A stretch of 64,000 nt of DNA from Archaeoglobaceae archaeon (lineage in GTDB: Archaea; Halobacteriota; Archaeoglobi; Archaeoglobales; Archaeoglobaceae), in assembly GCA_027036775.1 (NCBI GenBank), contig JALWDS010000034.1, positions 1-64,000 on the forward strand. Direction: 5' to 3'. This document shows positions 42,999 through 51,796 of this stretch, in pieces. Each line of letters starts with the position of its first letter. Within the stretch, counting starts at the first letter, position 1. The notes beneath the pieces are model-generated. The model saw only the letters and a list, made by a program, of their open reading frames with translations, was not told the origin of the DNA and searched no databases. Made by a program: the position numbers and the translations under genes.

Positions 42999-44731
42999 AG
43001 ACCGCTGGTTCGGTTGGAGAGATTTACAGAATTTCAGGGCCACTCGTGGTAGCTGAGGGTTTGAAGGCAAAGATGTACGACGTCTGCAAGGTCGGAGAAG
43101 AGGGTTTGATGGGTGAAGTTGTGGGTATAGTTGGAGAGAAGGTTCTGATTCAGGTATACGAAGACACATCAGGTGTAAGACCGGGAGAGAAGGTCGTTAA
43201 CACAGGAATGCCCCTGAGCGTTGAACTCGGTCCAGGATTGCTCAAGAGCATTTACGACGGTGTTCAAAGACCTCTGCCAGTTTTGAGAGAGATGAGCGGT
43301 GACTTCATTGCGAGAGGTCTTGAAGCACCGGCCTTGGACAGAAAGAAGAAGTGGGACTTCAAGCCCACGGTGAAGAAGGGAGACAAGGTCAAGGGTGGTC
43401 AGATCATCGGAGTGGTTCAAGAGACTGACATAATCGAGCACAAGATACTCGTTCCACCTAACGTTCCCGAGAGGACGGTGGTTGAGGTTTACGAAGGTAG
43501 TTTTACCGTTGAAGATACCATAGCGGTCTTGGATGACGGAACGGAGCTGAAACTTTATCACAAGTGGCCTGTAAGGGTTCCAAGGCCCTACGTCGAAAAG
43601 TTGCCACCAGAGGTTCCCCTCCTAACGGGACAGAGAATATTGGACATATTCTTCCCGATTGCGAAGGGAGGAACCGCAGCGATACCCGGTGGATTCGGAA
43701 CTGGTAAGACCGTTACGCAACACCAGTTGGCAAAATGGGCGGATGCTCACGTGGTTGTTTACATTGGATGTGGAGAGAGAGGCAACGAGATGACGGAGAT
43801 ACTTGAGGAGTTCCCAGAGCTGATAGACCCAAGAACTGGAAAGCCGTTGATGGAGAGGGCCGTGCTTGTGGCCAACACTTCCAACATGCCGGTTGCTGCG
43901 AGAGAGGCATCGGTTTACACGGGTATAACGATAGCGGAATACTACAGAGACATGGGATACGACGTTGCACTGCAGGCGGATTCCACATCGAGGTGGGCTG
44001 AGGCGATGAGAGAGATGTCGGGTAGACTTGAAGAGATGCCGGGTGAGGAGGGATATCCAGCCTACCTCGCATCGAGACTTGCGGAATTCTACGAAAGAGC
44101 TGGTAGAGTTAAGACACTTGCAGGTAACGTAGGTAGCGTCAGCGTTGTAGGTGCGGTTTCTCCACCCGGTGGAGACTTCAGCGAACCTGTCACTCAGAAC
44201 ACGTTGAGAATCGTCAAGGTCTTCTGGGCTTTAGACTCTAAGTTGGCTGCGAGGAGACACTTCCCAGCCATAAACTGGTTGACGAGCTACAGCCTATATG
44301 CAGAAACTTTGCAGGAGTGGTTCAGGCAGAGGTTCCCAGAGTGGCCTGAGATAAGAAGGTGGATGATGGAAGTTCTGCAGGAGGAGGCGAATCTGCAGGA
44401 GATAGTCATGCTCGTAGGTAAGGACGCACTACCGGATAAGCAGAGGGTTCTACTCGAAATCGCAAGATACATCAGAGAGTTCATACTACTGCAATACGCC
44501 TACCACGAAGTCGACACATACTGTCCACCCGAGAAGATGTATGACATGATGAAAGCGATAAAGGAGCTTGCGGACATATTCTACAAAGCGCTGGAGATGG
44601 GTAGAACAGTTGAAGAGATCGAGAACGTTGAGGGAAGGGACGAACTTCTCAAGTCAAAATACGAGGTTGACTACAAGCCAAAGTTGCAGGCGGCTTTGGA
44701 GAAGATTAGGAAGAACCTCTTGGGTGAGTGA
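42989..44731 (+). CDS. atpA: A-type ATP synthase catalytic subunit A
   Basis: A 580-residue catalytic subunit. The P-loop [11 protein letters not shown] lies at about residue 234. The non-homologous insert typical of A/V-type A subunits (about 110-200) is present. [12 protein letters not shown] and the [30 protein letters not shown] segment are intact. No intein is seen. It starts at ATG 42989, overlapping atpF by ten bases. Confidence 0.97.
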   Translation: MEVKTAGSVGEIYRISGPLVVAEGLKAKMYDVCKVGEEGLMGEVVGIVGEKVLIQVYEDTSGVRPGEKVVNTGMPLSVELGPGLLKSIYDGVQRPLPVLREMSGDFIARGLEAPALDRKKKWDFKPTVKKGDKVKGGQIIGVVQETDIIEHKILVPPNVPERTVVEVYEGSFTVEDTIAVLDDGTELKLYHKWPVRVPRPYVEKLPPEVPLLTGQRILDIFFPIAKGGTAAIPGGFGTGKTVTQHQLAKWADAHVVVYIGCGERGNEMTEILEEFPELIDPRTGKPLMERAVLVANTSNMPVAAREASVYTGITIAEYYRDMGYDVALQADSTSRWAEAMREMSGRLEEMPGEEGYPAYLASRLAEFYERAGRVKTLAGNVGSVSVVGAVSPPGGDFSEPVTQNTLRIVKVFWALDSKLAARRHFPAINWLTSYSLYAETLQEWFRQRFPEWPEIRRWMMEVLQEEANLQEIVMLVGKDALPDKQRVLLEIARYIREFILLQYAYHEVDTYCPPEKMYDMMKAIKELADIFYKALEMGRTVEEIENVEGRDELLKSKYEVDYKPKLQAALEKIRKNLLGE

Positions 44732-44741
44732 GGTGGTTTAA

Positions 44742-46184
44742 ATGGCAAGTGAGGGTGTTAAGGAGTATAGGACCATTAGAGATATTGCTGGACCTTTAAT
44801 TTTTGTTGAAAAGACCGAACCTGTTAGCTACGGTGAACTGGTCTTGATAACCTTGCCAGACGGAACGGTCAGGAAGGGACAGGTTTTAGACACTTCTAAG
44901 GATATCGTGGTCGTTCAGTCCTTCGAAGGAACGAGAGGTATGGATAAATCGTGTGCGGTAAGGTTCACAGGTGACATCGTTAAGTTGGACTGTTCACCGG
45001 ACATGCTCGGTAGGATATTCAACGGTAGAGGAGAACCCATTGACGGAGGTCCGAGAATAGTTCCAGAGGAGAGGAGACCCATAATAGGTTCCGCTATAAA
45101 TCCAGCTGCAAGAGCTTATCCGAGGGAGTTCATCCAGACTGGTATATCCGCAATTGACGGAATGAACACGTTGGTGAGAGGGCAGAAGTTGCCAATATTC
45201 AGCTGTTCTGGTTTGCCCCACAACGACATCGCTTTGCAGGTTGCAAGGCAGGCCAAGGTTAGAGGGACTGGTGAGGAGTTCGCTGTCGTTTTCGCAGCAA
45301 TGGGTATCACGTTCGAAGAGGCGAACTACTTCATGAAGGATTTCGAGAGAACTGGAGCTTTGGAGAGAGCGGTTGTTTTCCTGAACTTGGCCAACGATCC
45401 TGCCATCGAGAGGTTGATCACTCCGAGAATGGCCTTAACCGCTGCTGAATACCTCGCTTTCGAATACGACTACCACATACTGGTCATACTCACCGACATG
45501 ACCAACTACTGCGAAGCTCTTAGAGAGATTTCCGCTGCGAGAGAAGAGGTTCCGGGTAGGAGAGGTTATCCGGGTTACATGTATACCGACTTGGCAACGA
45601 TATACGAGAGAGCTGGGAGAATTAGGGGTAAGAAGGGTTCGATTACCCAGTTCCCGATCCTAACGATGCCCGCTGACGACATAACGCATCCGATTCCCGA
45701 CCTGACCGGATACATAACGGAGGGTCAGCTCGTTTTGAGCAGAGAGCTTCACATGAAGGGTATCTATCCTCCCATCGACGTCCTACCGTCTCTCAGCAGG
45801 TTGATGAAGGAAGGTATCGGGCCGGGAATGACGAGAGAAGATCACAAGCAGTGGAACGACCAGATGTATGCTGCATACGCAGAGGGTGTCGAGCTGAGAG
45901 GTCTCGTAGCAATAGTCGGTGAAGAGGCTTTGTCCGAAAGAGACAGGAGGTATCTAAAGTTCGCAGACGAGTTCGAAAGGAGATGGCTCAACCAAGGAAA
46001 ATACGAGGACAGAGACATAGAATACACCTTGGACTTGGGATGGGAGCTCTTGGCTATACTACCAGAGGAGGAGCTTACAAAGATCGAGAGGAAATACATC
46101 GAGAAGTATCATCCGAAGTATAGAAAGAAGAAGGCCGAAGAGGAAAAAAAGGAGGAAGCTGAAAGCGAGTTGACGAAGAGGTAA
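44742..46184 (+). CDS. atpB: A-type ATP synthase regulatory subunit B
   Basis: A 480-residue non-catalytic nucleotide-binding subunit. In place of a P-loop it has [18 protein letters not shown], the normal B-subunit form. [43 protein letters not shown] is the conserved core. The C-terminal tail is lysine/glutamate-rich. Ribosome site GAGTGAGGTGG precedes ATG 44742. Confidence 0.97.
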   Translation: MASEGVKEYRTIRDIAGPLIFVEKTEPVSYGELVLITLPDGTVRKGQVLDTSKDIVVVQSFEGTRGMDKSCAVRFTGDIVKLDCSPDMLGRIFNGRGEPIDGGPRIVPEERRPIIGSAINPAARAYPREFIQTGISAIDGMNTLVRGQKLPIFSCSGLPHNDIALQVARQAKVRGTGEEFAVVFAAMGITFEEANYFMKDFERTGALERAVVFLNLANDPAIERLITPRMALTAAEYLAFEYDYHILVILTDMTNYCEALREISAAREEVPGRRGYPGYMYTDLATIYERAGRIRGKKGSITQFPILTMPADDITHPIPDLTGYITEGQLVLSRELHMKGIYPPIDVLPSLSRLMKEGIGPGMTREDHKQWNDQMYAAYAEGVELRGLVAIVGEEALSERDRRYLKFADEFERRWLNQGKYEDRDIEYTLDLGWELLAILPEEELTKIERKYIEKYHPKYRKKKAEEEKKEEAESELTKR

Positions 46185-46209
46185 CCCTTCATTTTTTTAG
46201 GTGAGAAGT

Positions 46210-46851
46210 ATGGCTTCAACCTTTAAGGTTCAACCGACGAGAATGGAGCTGATAAAGCTCAGGAGAAGAATAAAGATGGCTAAGAGAGGCTACGAACTGC
46301 TTAAAATGAAGAGAGATAGCCTTATAACAGAATTCAGAAACCTTCTGGAGGATGCAAAGAGAATAATGGGAACCATGGCGGAAAAGTATGAAAAGGCCAT
46401 GCAGAAGTTGGCTTTAGCCATAGCGGTTGATGGAATAATTACAGTAAGATCTATCGCCCTTTCGAGGCAGTGCGAACCCACCTTCGTCATGCACAGAAAG
46501 AACATAATGGGTGTTGTGGTTCCAGTTATAAAGAGGGAGGAGAAGATAATAAAGTGTTGCATCGAGAGGGAATACGGTGTTATTGGAACTACCGCGAGGA
46601 TAGATGAGGCGGTAAGAGCTTTCGAGGAGCTTGTCGATTCGATATTGGAGGTTGCGGAAATAGAAACGACCGTAAGGAGGTTGCTTGAGGAGATAGATAG
46701 GGTCAAGAGGAGGGTAAACGCTTTGGAATACAGAATAATCCCGGGAATGGAGGCAACAGCAAAGTTCATATCGTTCAAGCTTGAAGAGATGGACAGAGAG
46801 AACATAATAAGGTTGAAGAAGTTGAAGGGAAAGAAGGCGAAGAGAGCTTAG
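46210..46851 (+). CDS. atpD: A-type ATP synthase subunit D
   Basis: A 213-residue central-stalk rotor subunit. Its N- and C-terminal helices form the rotor coiled coil (TRMELIKLRRRIKMAKRGYELLKMKRDSL and VKRRVNALEYRIIPGMEATAKFISFKLEEMDREN). The frame opens at GTG 46201, which is part of the GGTGAG ribosome site; ATG 46210 (MASTFKVQPT) is the start. It is the last gene of the operon. Its stop shares TTAG with the convergent DUF2299 gene. Confidence 0.95.
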   Translation: MASTFKVQPTRMELIKLRRRIKMAKRGYELLKMKRDSLITEFRNLLEDAKRIMGTMAEKYEKAMQKLALAIAVDGIITVRSIALSRQCEPTFVMHRKNIMGVVVPVIKREEKIIKCCIEREYGVIGTTARIDEAVRAFEELVDSILEVAEIETTVRRLLEEIDRVKRRVNALEYRIIPGMEATAKFISFKLEEMDRENIIRLKKLKGKKAKRA

Positions 46852-47312
46852 AGATACATTGCATCCAAATCTTTTCTCTTTTCGAACTCGTAATTTACGC
46901 TCCATATGATGTAGAGCTTGCACTTGAAAATCTCCCTCAAGGCCCTCATCAACTCTGGTTTCGTCAGTTCTTCAACGTATATCGGAACTTGAAACTCTAT
47001 CTGCCTGACGTTTTCAGCGTTCGGTATCATCCTAAACTCCGCACTTCTAAAGAGCAAGTCCATCTTCCATCTGTGTATCAAAGCCCTCTTCTTATCTGTG
47101 GGTAGCGAATGCAAGGCCTTGTAGTGCTCTTCACTCAAAACTATCCCGCTCACGACGAGAACTATATCTCTATCCTTCAACTTCAATACGTCGTTCATCT
47201 GATTAGAATTTTGCGGAAATTCGACGAGGAAGTGCCACTCCGCATTTTCGTCTGGCACTTCCGCCTTCAAAATCCCCTCTTCCATCAGCCAACCCTTAAC
47301 GACTTCCTTCAT
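46848..47312 (-). CDS. DUF2299 family protein
   Basis: A 154-residue archaeal protein. The pattern KGWLMEEGI..., EWHFLVEFPQ, LKDRDIVLVVSGIVLSEEHY and KRALIHRWKMDLLFRSAEF matches the DUF2299 family, which I recall as alpha/beta and of unknown function. No signal or membrane segment is visible. It is convergent with the ATP synthase operon and divergent from rpa. Confidence 0.72.
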   Translation of the reverse strand: MKEVVKGWLMEEGILKAEVPDENAEWHFLVEFPQNSNQMNDVLKLKDRDIVLVVSGIVLSEEHYKALHSLPTDKKRALIHRWKMDLLFRSAEFRMIPNAENVRQIEFQVPIYVEELTKPELMRALREIFKCKLYIIWSVNYEFEKRKDLDAMYL

Positions 47313-47420
47313 GAAAACCCTTCTTTCCTCAAGTTAAATCTCTTTGGCTGAAAGATTTTATAAAAAATTGCGAAAAATAAATGCTAAACGTAATATATAC
47401 GTTTCGAGTATCGGACTTTT

Positions 47421-48341
47421 ATGGAAAGGGTTGAGGAGTTGGCGGATCAGATACTGAGTCAATTCGCTGGATTGGGATACGAGATAAACAGAGACGAGGT
47501 TATAAAGAGATTGAAGTTGCTCCTCTACGAGTTTAAGGTTCCAGAGAGTGAGGCCGTTAGGACAGTGAGAAATTGGATAATAAAGGAGTATGGTATTCCA
47601 AGAGAGAAGGTTGTTGAAGCTCCTTTGGTAAAGATAAAGGACATAACCAAACCGGGACAGTGGGTGAGTTTGAAGGCCAAGGTCGTTCAAATATGGGATT
47701 CCACGAGTCCAAGCGTTTCTCAAGTTGGTCTAATAGGGGACGAAACTGGGATAATCAAGTTCGTTATATGGGCGAAGTCTGGTAAGGGGGAGGTTGAAGA
47801 GGGTAAGTGCTACCTCTTTAAGAACGTGGTTACGGACAGCTTTCAAGGTAGGATGCAGATAAACGTCGGTAGGACGAGCGAGATAGTTGAGATAGATGAG
47901 GATATACAACTTCCACCCCGTGAGATAGAGGTAATTGGAGCTTTGGTTGCAATCCAACAGAACAGCGGTTTAATCCAGAGGTGCGAGCAGTGTCACAGGG
48001 TGATGACCAAGGGAATATGTCCCATTCACGGTAAGGTTAAGGGTTACGACGATCTGAGGGTGAAGGGAGTTTTAGATGATGGAGAAAACGTTTACGAGAT
48101 AATACTCAACGAAGGTAACATTAAGGATTTGACCGGAATAGATTTAGAAAAGGCAAAGCAGATAGCGTCTGAAAGGCTTGATAGAAATGCTGTGTTATCT
48201 GAATTGAAGAGAATTCTTTTGGGTAGATACTTCAAAGTTGCAGGCGTGAGGGGTGGGAGGTATCTGCTCGTTAGGAGGGTAGAGAAGATTTTGGGTGTAA
48301 AAGCGGATGAGGTTGACAAACTTCTGGAGGTGTTGGCATGA
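47421..48341 (+). CDS. rpa: Replication protein A (single-stranded DNA-binding protein)
   Basis: A 306-residue RPA-type protein. After a helical N-terminal region, an OB fold covers about residues 75-170 (KPGQWVSLKAKVVQIWDS...TGIIKFVIWAKSGK). A zinc motif CEQCHRVMTKGICPIHG follows at about 193-209, then a second OB-like domain and a C-terminal helix. It coats single-stranded DNA in replication and repair. A TATA-like GTAATATATACG near 47391-47402 serves it. It overlaps the partner gene by four bases. Confidence 0.92.
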   Translation: MERVEELADQILSQFAGLGYEINRDEVIKRLKLLLYEFKVPESEAVRTVRNWIIKEYGIPREKVVEAPLVKIKDITKPGQWVSLKAKVVQIWDSTSPSVSQVGLIGDETGIIKFVIWAKSGKGEVEEGKCYLFKNVVTDSFQGRMQINVGRTSEIVEIDEDIQLPPREIEVIGALVAIQQNSGLIQRCEQCHRVMTKGICPIHGKVKGYDDLRVKGVLDDGENVYEIILNEGNIKDLTGIDLEKAKQIASERLDRNAVLSELKRILLGRYFKVAGVRGGRYLLVRRVEKILGVKADEVDKLLEVLA

Positions 48342-49000
48342 ACGGTTTTAGGAGGAGGGAAGTTGCGAGAAGGGCTTTCGCATACGAAATAAACAGATCT
48401 ACTTACAGATTTCCGAGGGAGGATGAGAAGTCACCAGCCTACGTTTTGACGCCCTTAGGGGTTAGGGTTAACAGGGTTTTCATAGTTGGAGCCCTTCTCG
48501 ACAAGGAGGAGATAAAACCAGATTCTGGAATATGGAGGATAAGGGTGAGCGATCCCACATCGGCGATCTACGGTTACGTGAGTAGGTTTCAGCCCGACGC
48601 TTTGGAGAGCTTGATGGAGATAGATGTCCCAGAGTTGGTTGCTATAGTCGGTAAAGTTAGAACTTTTGAAGTCGGTGCGAGGATATTCGTCTCTTTGAGG
48701 CCAGAATACGTGTCTCCAGTTGAAAGCGGTGTCAGGGATTACTGGGTTTACGAAACCGCAAAACACACGATAGAGAGGATAAAGGCTATGGAGAGGAAAG
48801 AGGATGAAGACGTGAAGTTGGCCTGGCAGATCTACAATCCGAACTTGGACGAATACAGGGCAATCGTAAAGCAAGCCCTGTTGACTTTGAAGGGGACAAT
48901 AGCTGAGGGTGAGGAGGAGGAAGAGGAGATACAGGGGTTTGAAGAGGAGTTTGAGTTTGAGGAGGAGGAGTGGGATTTGAGCGACATACTCAAAGAGTAG
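48338..49000 (+). CDS. RPA-associated OB-fold protein
   Basis: A 220-residue partner protein of the COG3390/RPA-associated family. RRREVARRAFAYEINRS opens it. An OB domain follows (RVNRVFIVGALLDKEEI...WRIRVSDPTSAIYGYVSRFQPDAL). The C-terminus is an extreme acidic run (EEEEEEIQGFEEEFEFEEEEWD), perhaps a protein-binding or DNA-mimic tail. Such genes sit directly behind rpa in euryarchaea. It overlaps rpa by four bases (ATGA). Confidence 0.85.
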   Translation: MNGFRRREVARRAFAYEINRSTYRFPREDEKSPAYVLTPLGVRVNRVFIVGALLDKEEIKPDSGIWRIRVSDPTSAIYGYVSRFQPDALESLMEIDVPELVAIVGKVRTFEVGARIFVSLRPEYVSPVESGVRDYWVYETAKHTIERIKAMERKEDEDVKLAWQIYNPNLDEYRAIVKQALLTLKGTIAEGEEEEEEIQGFEEEFEFEEEEWDLSDILKE

Positions 49001-49034
49001 CAAGATTTTATAAACAAAGAGGTTCATTAACTTC

Positions 49035-49496
49035 ATGGCGGAGATGATAATACCCTACCCGCAGTTGAAGAAGATTCTCGAAGAGACCTGCGAGCTCGAA
49101 GTTTACAAGGTTGAAGCCGGTAAGATGATGGACATAGTCGAAAAGAAGTTGGCCGATCTTTTCGAAGTCGCTTACGATAAGACCAAGGCCGAGGGAAGGG
49201 AAACTATAATGCTTAGGGATTTACCCCTAACCAAGGGGTTTCTCAACTCAATGGAACTCTTTAGGAAGGCTATAGAGAGGCAGGAAGTCGATGTTAAGCC
49301 AATAAAGGATTTCGTTCTGAGGAGTTTGCCTGTAGATGCACCTCTCCAAGACGAACTTGTGGACGAACTGCCAGTGATAACTGGAACCCTTTTCGTTCTA
49401 ATCGGTAGAGTGATAAAGGCAATTCATCCAGACGCAAAAAACGTGAAGGACGAGCACATTGAGGAGGCCAAGAAAGTTTTGGACTACACCCTTTAA
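49035..49496 (+). CDS. DUF1931 histone-fold protein
   Basis: A 153-residue protein of the DUF1931/Aq_328 family, a histone-fold doublet in one chain. The two halves are visible as [34 protein letters not shown] and a C-terminal [17 protein letters not shown]. It lacks the basic surface of classical archaeal histones, so a DNA-packaging role is not assured. It is 34 bases behind the RPA pair and may be in the same transcript. Its stop shares TTAA with the convergent ubiD gene. Confidence 0.8.
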   Translation: MAEMIIPYPQLKKILEETCELEVYKVEAGKMMDIVEKKLADLFEVAYDKTKAEGRETIMLRDLPLTKGFLNSMELFRKAIERQEVDVKPIKDFVLRSLPVDAPLQDELVDELPVITGTLFVLIGRVIKAIHPDAKNVKDEHIEEAKKVLDYTL

Positions 49497-50734
49497 ACTA
49501 CCCTTTCGAAGTCCTTAGCCTTACTTAAATATTTGGTTGCATCGATTCCCCATTTTGTCGTCGTTTCGTCAGCCGAAGGGTCTAAACTGCTCCCCCTCGC
49601 CCCTCTTATCAAAATCAAATCTCTATCCGCCTGAAACCTCGTAGCTATTGCATACTCGATATCCTCGTAGCTGTAGATGTCTATATCATCGTCAACAACT
49701 ATCACTCCTTTCAAGCTTGGATTTGCGGATAGAGCGGATATTATTGCATTCTTCCCATCCCCTTCCGTAATCTTCTCTATCTGAACTATCGCATGGAAGT
49801 AACACCTACTCCCAGTGGTCATAACCACATTTTTAACTTTGCAGACGTTTGAAACAGCCTTGAAAATTACTGGCTCGTATGGAATACCCATTAAAACCAT
49901 GTGCTCGTAGCTTGCAGGTGTTATGGAGTAGTAGATGTAGTTTTCAGCCAGAAACATCCTGTCTATCTCTATTATAGGTTGTTCCCTAACCTTATCGTAG
50001 GTTCCAGTTATGTCAACAAATGGGCCTTCCTTAGTAAGTTTGTCCGTTATCCTTCCCAGTAAAACTATTTCCGCTGGAGGAATCAAGAAATCCTCAACTC
50101 TGTAAAGCTTCAATCCTTTCATCAAAGCTGATGCGTATTCGAACTCCTTTCCGAAGGGTAAGCGGGTTGCGGAGGCAAACAAAAAGAGGGGGTGAACTCC
50201 TATAACGATTGCTACCGGTAAGTCTTTCCCCTTCTCCAGAGCCCTTTTCCAAAGCAGGTAGGTGTGTCTCGGTTCAACCAACCTTGCAACTAACTTATCT
50301 TTATCCAAAAGCATCATTCTGTGGATAGATGCGTTGAAGGAGTTTGGTTTAACATCCGAATCGACATCCTTCGCTATAACGACACCAGCGGTAATGTATC
50401 TACCACCATCCTTCGGATAGTATTTTAATATCGGTAGCTCAGTCAGATCGACCTCAACCTCTTCAAGGGGAAAATCCTTTGAAATTTCCACATCGCGATA
50501 CTCGATACTTGCGAGGTATCCGCAAAGCCTATCCCTTTCAACCCCCAAATACTCGCACAAAAGCTCCCTTGAGCATATGAAGTTTTTAGCTACCCTCTTC
50601 CCTTCAACGTTTAAAACCACCGGTGTCTTTTCAAGCCCGTTCTCTCTGACAAATTCAACTACCTCATCGTGCCTAATTTCTTCGTCGAAGAACCTTACCC
50701 TATCACCCAAGAAATTCAAAGCTTCCCTTATCAT
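49493..50734 (-). CDS. UbiD family decarboxylase (probable anhydromevalonate phosphate decarboxylase)
   Basis: A 413-residue prenyl-FMN-dependent decarboxylase. The substrate/cofactor region [30 protein letters not shown], the [17 protein letters not shown] stretch and [15 protein letters not shown] match the family. The size and the EGPFVDITG variant fit the archaeal clade acting on anhydromevalonate phosphate in the modified mevalonate pathway. MqnL in the menaquinone pathway is the alternative. The needed UbiX is at 18.2 kb. It is the last gene of a ten-gene minus-strand run and overlaps pfdB by four bases. Confidence 0.85.
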   Translation of the reverse strand: MIREALNFLGDRVRFFDEEIRHDEVVEFVRENGLEKTPVVLNVEGKRVAKNFICSRELLCEYLGVERDRLCGYLASIEYRDVEISKDFPLEEVEVDLTELPILKYYPKDGGRYITAGVVIAKDVDSDVKPNSFNASIHRMMLLDKDKLVARLVEPRHTYLLWKRALEKGKDLPVAIVIGVHPLFLFASATRLPFGKEFEYASALMKGLKLYRVEDFLIPPAEIVLLGRITDKLTKEGPFVDITGTYDKVREQPIIEIDRMFLAENYIYYSITPASYEHMVLMGIPYEPVIFKAVSNVCKVKNVVMTTGSRCYFHAIVQIEKITEGDGKNAIISALSANPSLKGVIVVDDDIDIYSYEDIEYAIATRFQADRDLILIRGARGSSLDPSADETTTKWGIDATKYLSKAKDFERVV

Positions 50735-51081
50735 CCTGCCTGAACTCCGCTCAGCATGGATTTGACCTTCTCCTGTAGCTCCTTCAACCTCTCCTTTAAC
50801 TTCTCCTCTTGCCTACTCAAAGCCCTTATCCTTACCTCTATCGTTTCCTTCTTCTCGTTCAACTCTTTTAGAACATCTTCCTTCTTCGTCTTTACTAAAA
50901 CAGTTCCAACGCTCTTGTATATCGGTGTGCTCTCTTCAACCTTCTCAACCTCCTGTATGGCATTTTCAACCTCTTTCAAGGCGTTTTCAAGCTGGACCTT
51001 TTGACTTACAACCATTTGAAGTTGTTGTTGGACCGTTTGCAGTTGAGCTAACATGTTCTGAACCTGAGGTGGCAGTTCCAT
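50731..51081 (-). CDS. pfdB: Prefoldin beta subunit
   Basis: A 116-residue subunit of the hexameric chaperone prefoldin, which hands unfolded proteins to the thermosome. Two long coiled-coil helices (NMLAQLQTVQQQLQMVVSQK and VRIRALSRQEEKLKERLKELQEKV) flank a beta hairpin with TPIYKSVGTVLVKTKKEDVL. Placement beside pcc1 and a Brix gene is the usual archaeal arrangement. Confidence 0.95.
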   Translation of the reverse strand: MELPPQVQNMLAQLQTVQQQLQMVVSQKVQLENALKEVENAIQEVEKVEESTPIYKSVGTVLVKTKKEDVLKELNEKKETIEVRIRALSRQEEKLKERLKELQEKVKSMLSGVQAG

Positions 51082-51114
51082 GCAATGCCTTAAACAAACC
51101 TTTTAAAAGGTTTG

Positions 51115-51324
51115 CTACAAAACGTCCAAACAGGCTTTGATAGTTCTGAGCCAAGCGTTGATACTTGCCCTAAGTTCAGCCAAATCCTCAGCCCAAATCC
51201 TGATTACAAGCTTTCCATCGACCAAATCGATTTTAGTTGGAGTTAGAGTGTTTTTCTCTTCAACCTTCAAAGCCCTGTATAGTATTTCGGCATCTTCCAA
51301 TTCAAAGACGAATTCAGCCTCCAA
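51115..51324 (-). CDS. pcc1: KEOPS complex subunit Pcc1
   Basis: A 69-residue protein with the Pcc1 pattern: FELEDAEILYRALKVEEK, a central VIRIWAEDLAELRASINAWLRTI and a short end. Pcc1 dimerises and supports Kae1 in the KEOPS complex that makes the t6A modification of tRNA. It overlaps the Brix gene by 11 bases and precedes pfdB by 33 bases. Confidence 0.88.
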   Translation of the reverse strand: MEAEFVFELEDAEILYRALKVEEKNTLTPTKIDLVDGKLVIRIWAEDLAELRASINAWLRTIKACLDVL

Positions 51325-51796
51325 CTACACCACCCTCCCTTATTCTCATTTTAAAAACCATAACGTCCTTGTAGTAAAACTCAAGCTCGATCCATTCCCC
51401 CCTTCTGTGCACATAGACTTTCTTCGGGAAGTCAACCTTCCTCGCAAGCTTTAAGCCAGCCTTATCTTGAGGTAAAGCACCGAGTATAAGAGGATCGAAT
51501 GGGCATCTCCCCAAAAACACAACTGGACTGTTATCCATCTTAACCTTCTCAACGTTGCTAACGCTGAACCTTATCTTTAGCAACAGATTTCCGTTTTTAT
51601 CGTAAATCTCCAAAAAGGCTGGGTTTCCCTTAACCTCTTTCAATATGGCGAGTTTATCCTGACACATCTCGAAAAGCTCTTCCATACTCAGCTTACCTCT
51701 ATTTATGTATGTCCAGTTCATGAACCTCGCCAAAGCTTTAGCCAAACTTCTCGTCCTTCTGCTCGGTTTTCTCGATGTCGTCAGCAACACTTTCAA
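51314..51796 (-). CDS. Brix domain ribosome biogenesis protein
   Basis: A 160-residue single Brix (Imp4-like) domain protein. LLTTSRKPSRRTRSLAKALARFMNWTYINRGK is the family N-terminus. It probably assists rRNA processing or ribosome assembly. The start at ATG 51796 overlaps the helicase gene by four bases. Position beside pcc1 and pfdB is conserved in archaea. Confidence 0.9.
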   Translation of the reverse strand: MKVLLTTSRKPSRRTRSLAKALARFMNWTYINRGKLSMEELFEMCQDKLAILKEVKGNPAFLEIYDKNGNLLLKIRFSVSNVEKVKMDNSPVVFLGRCPFDPLILGALPQDKAGLKLARKVDFPKKVYVHRRGEWIELEFYYKDVMVFKMRIREGGVVGG

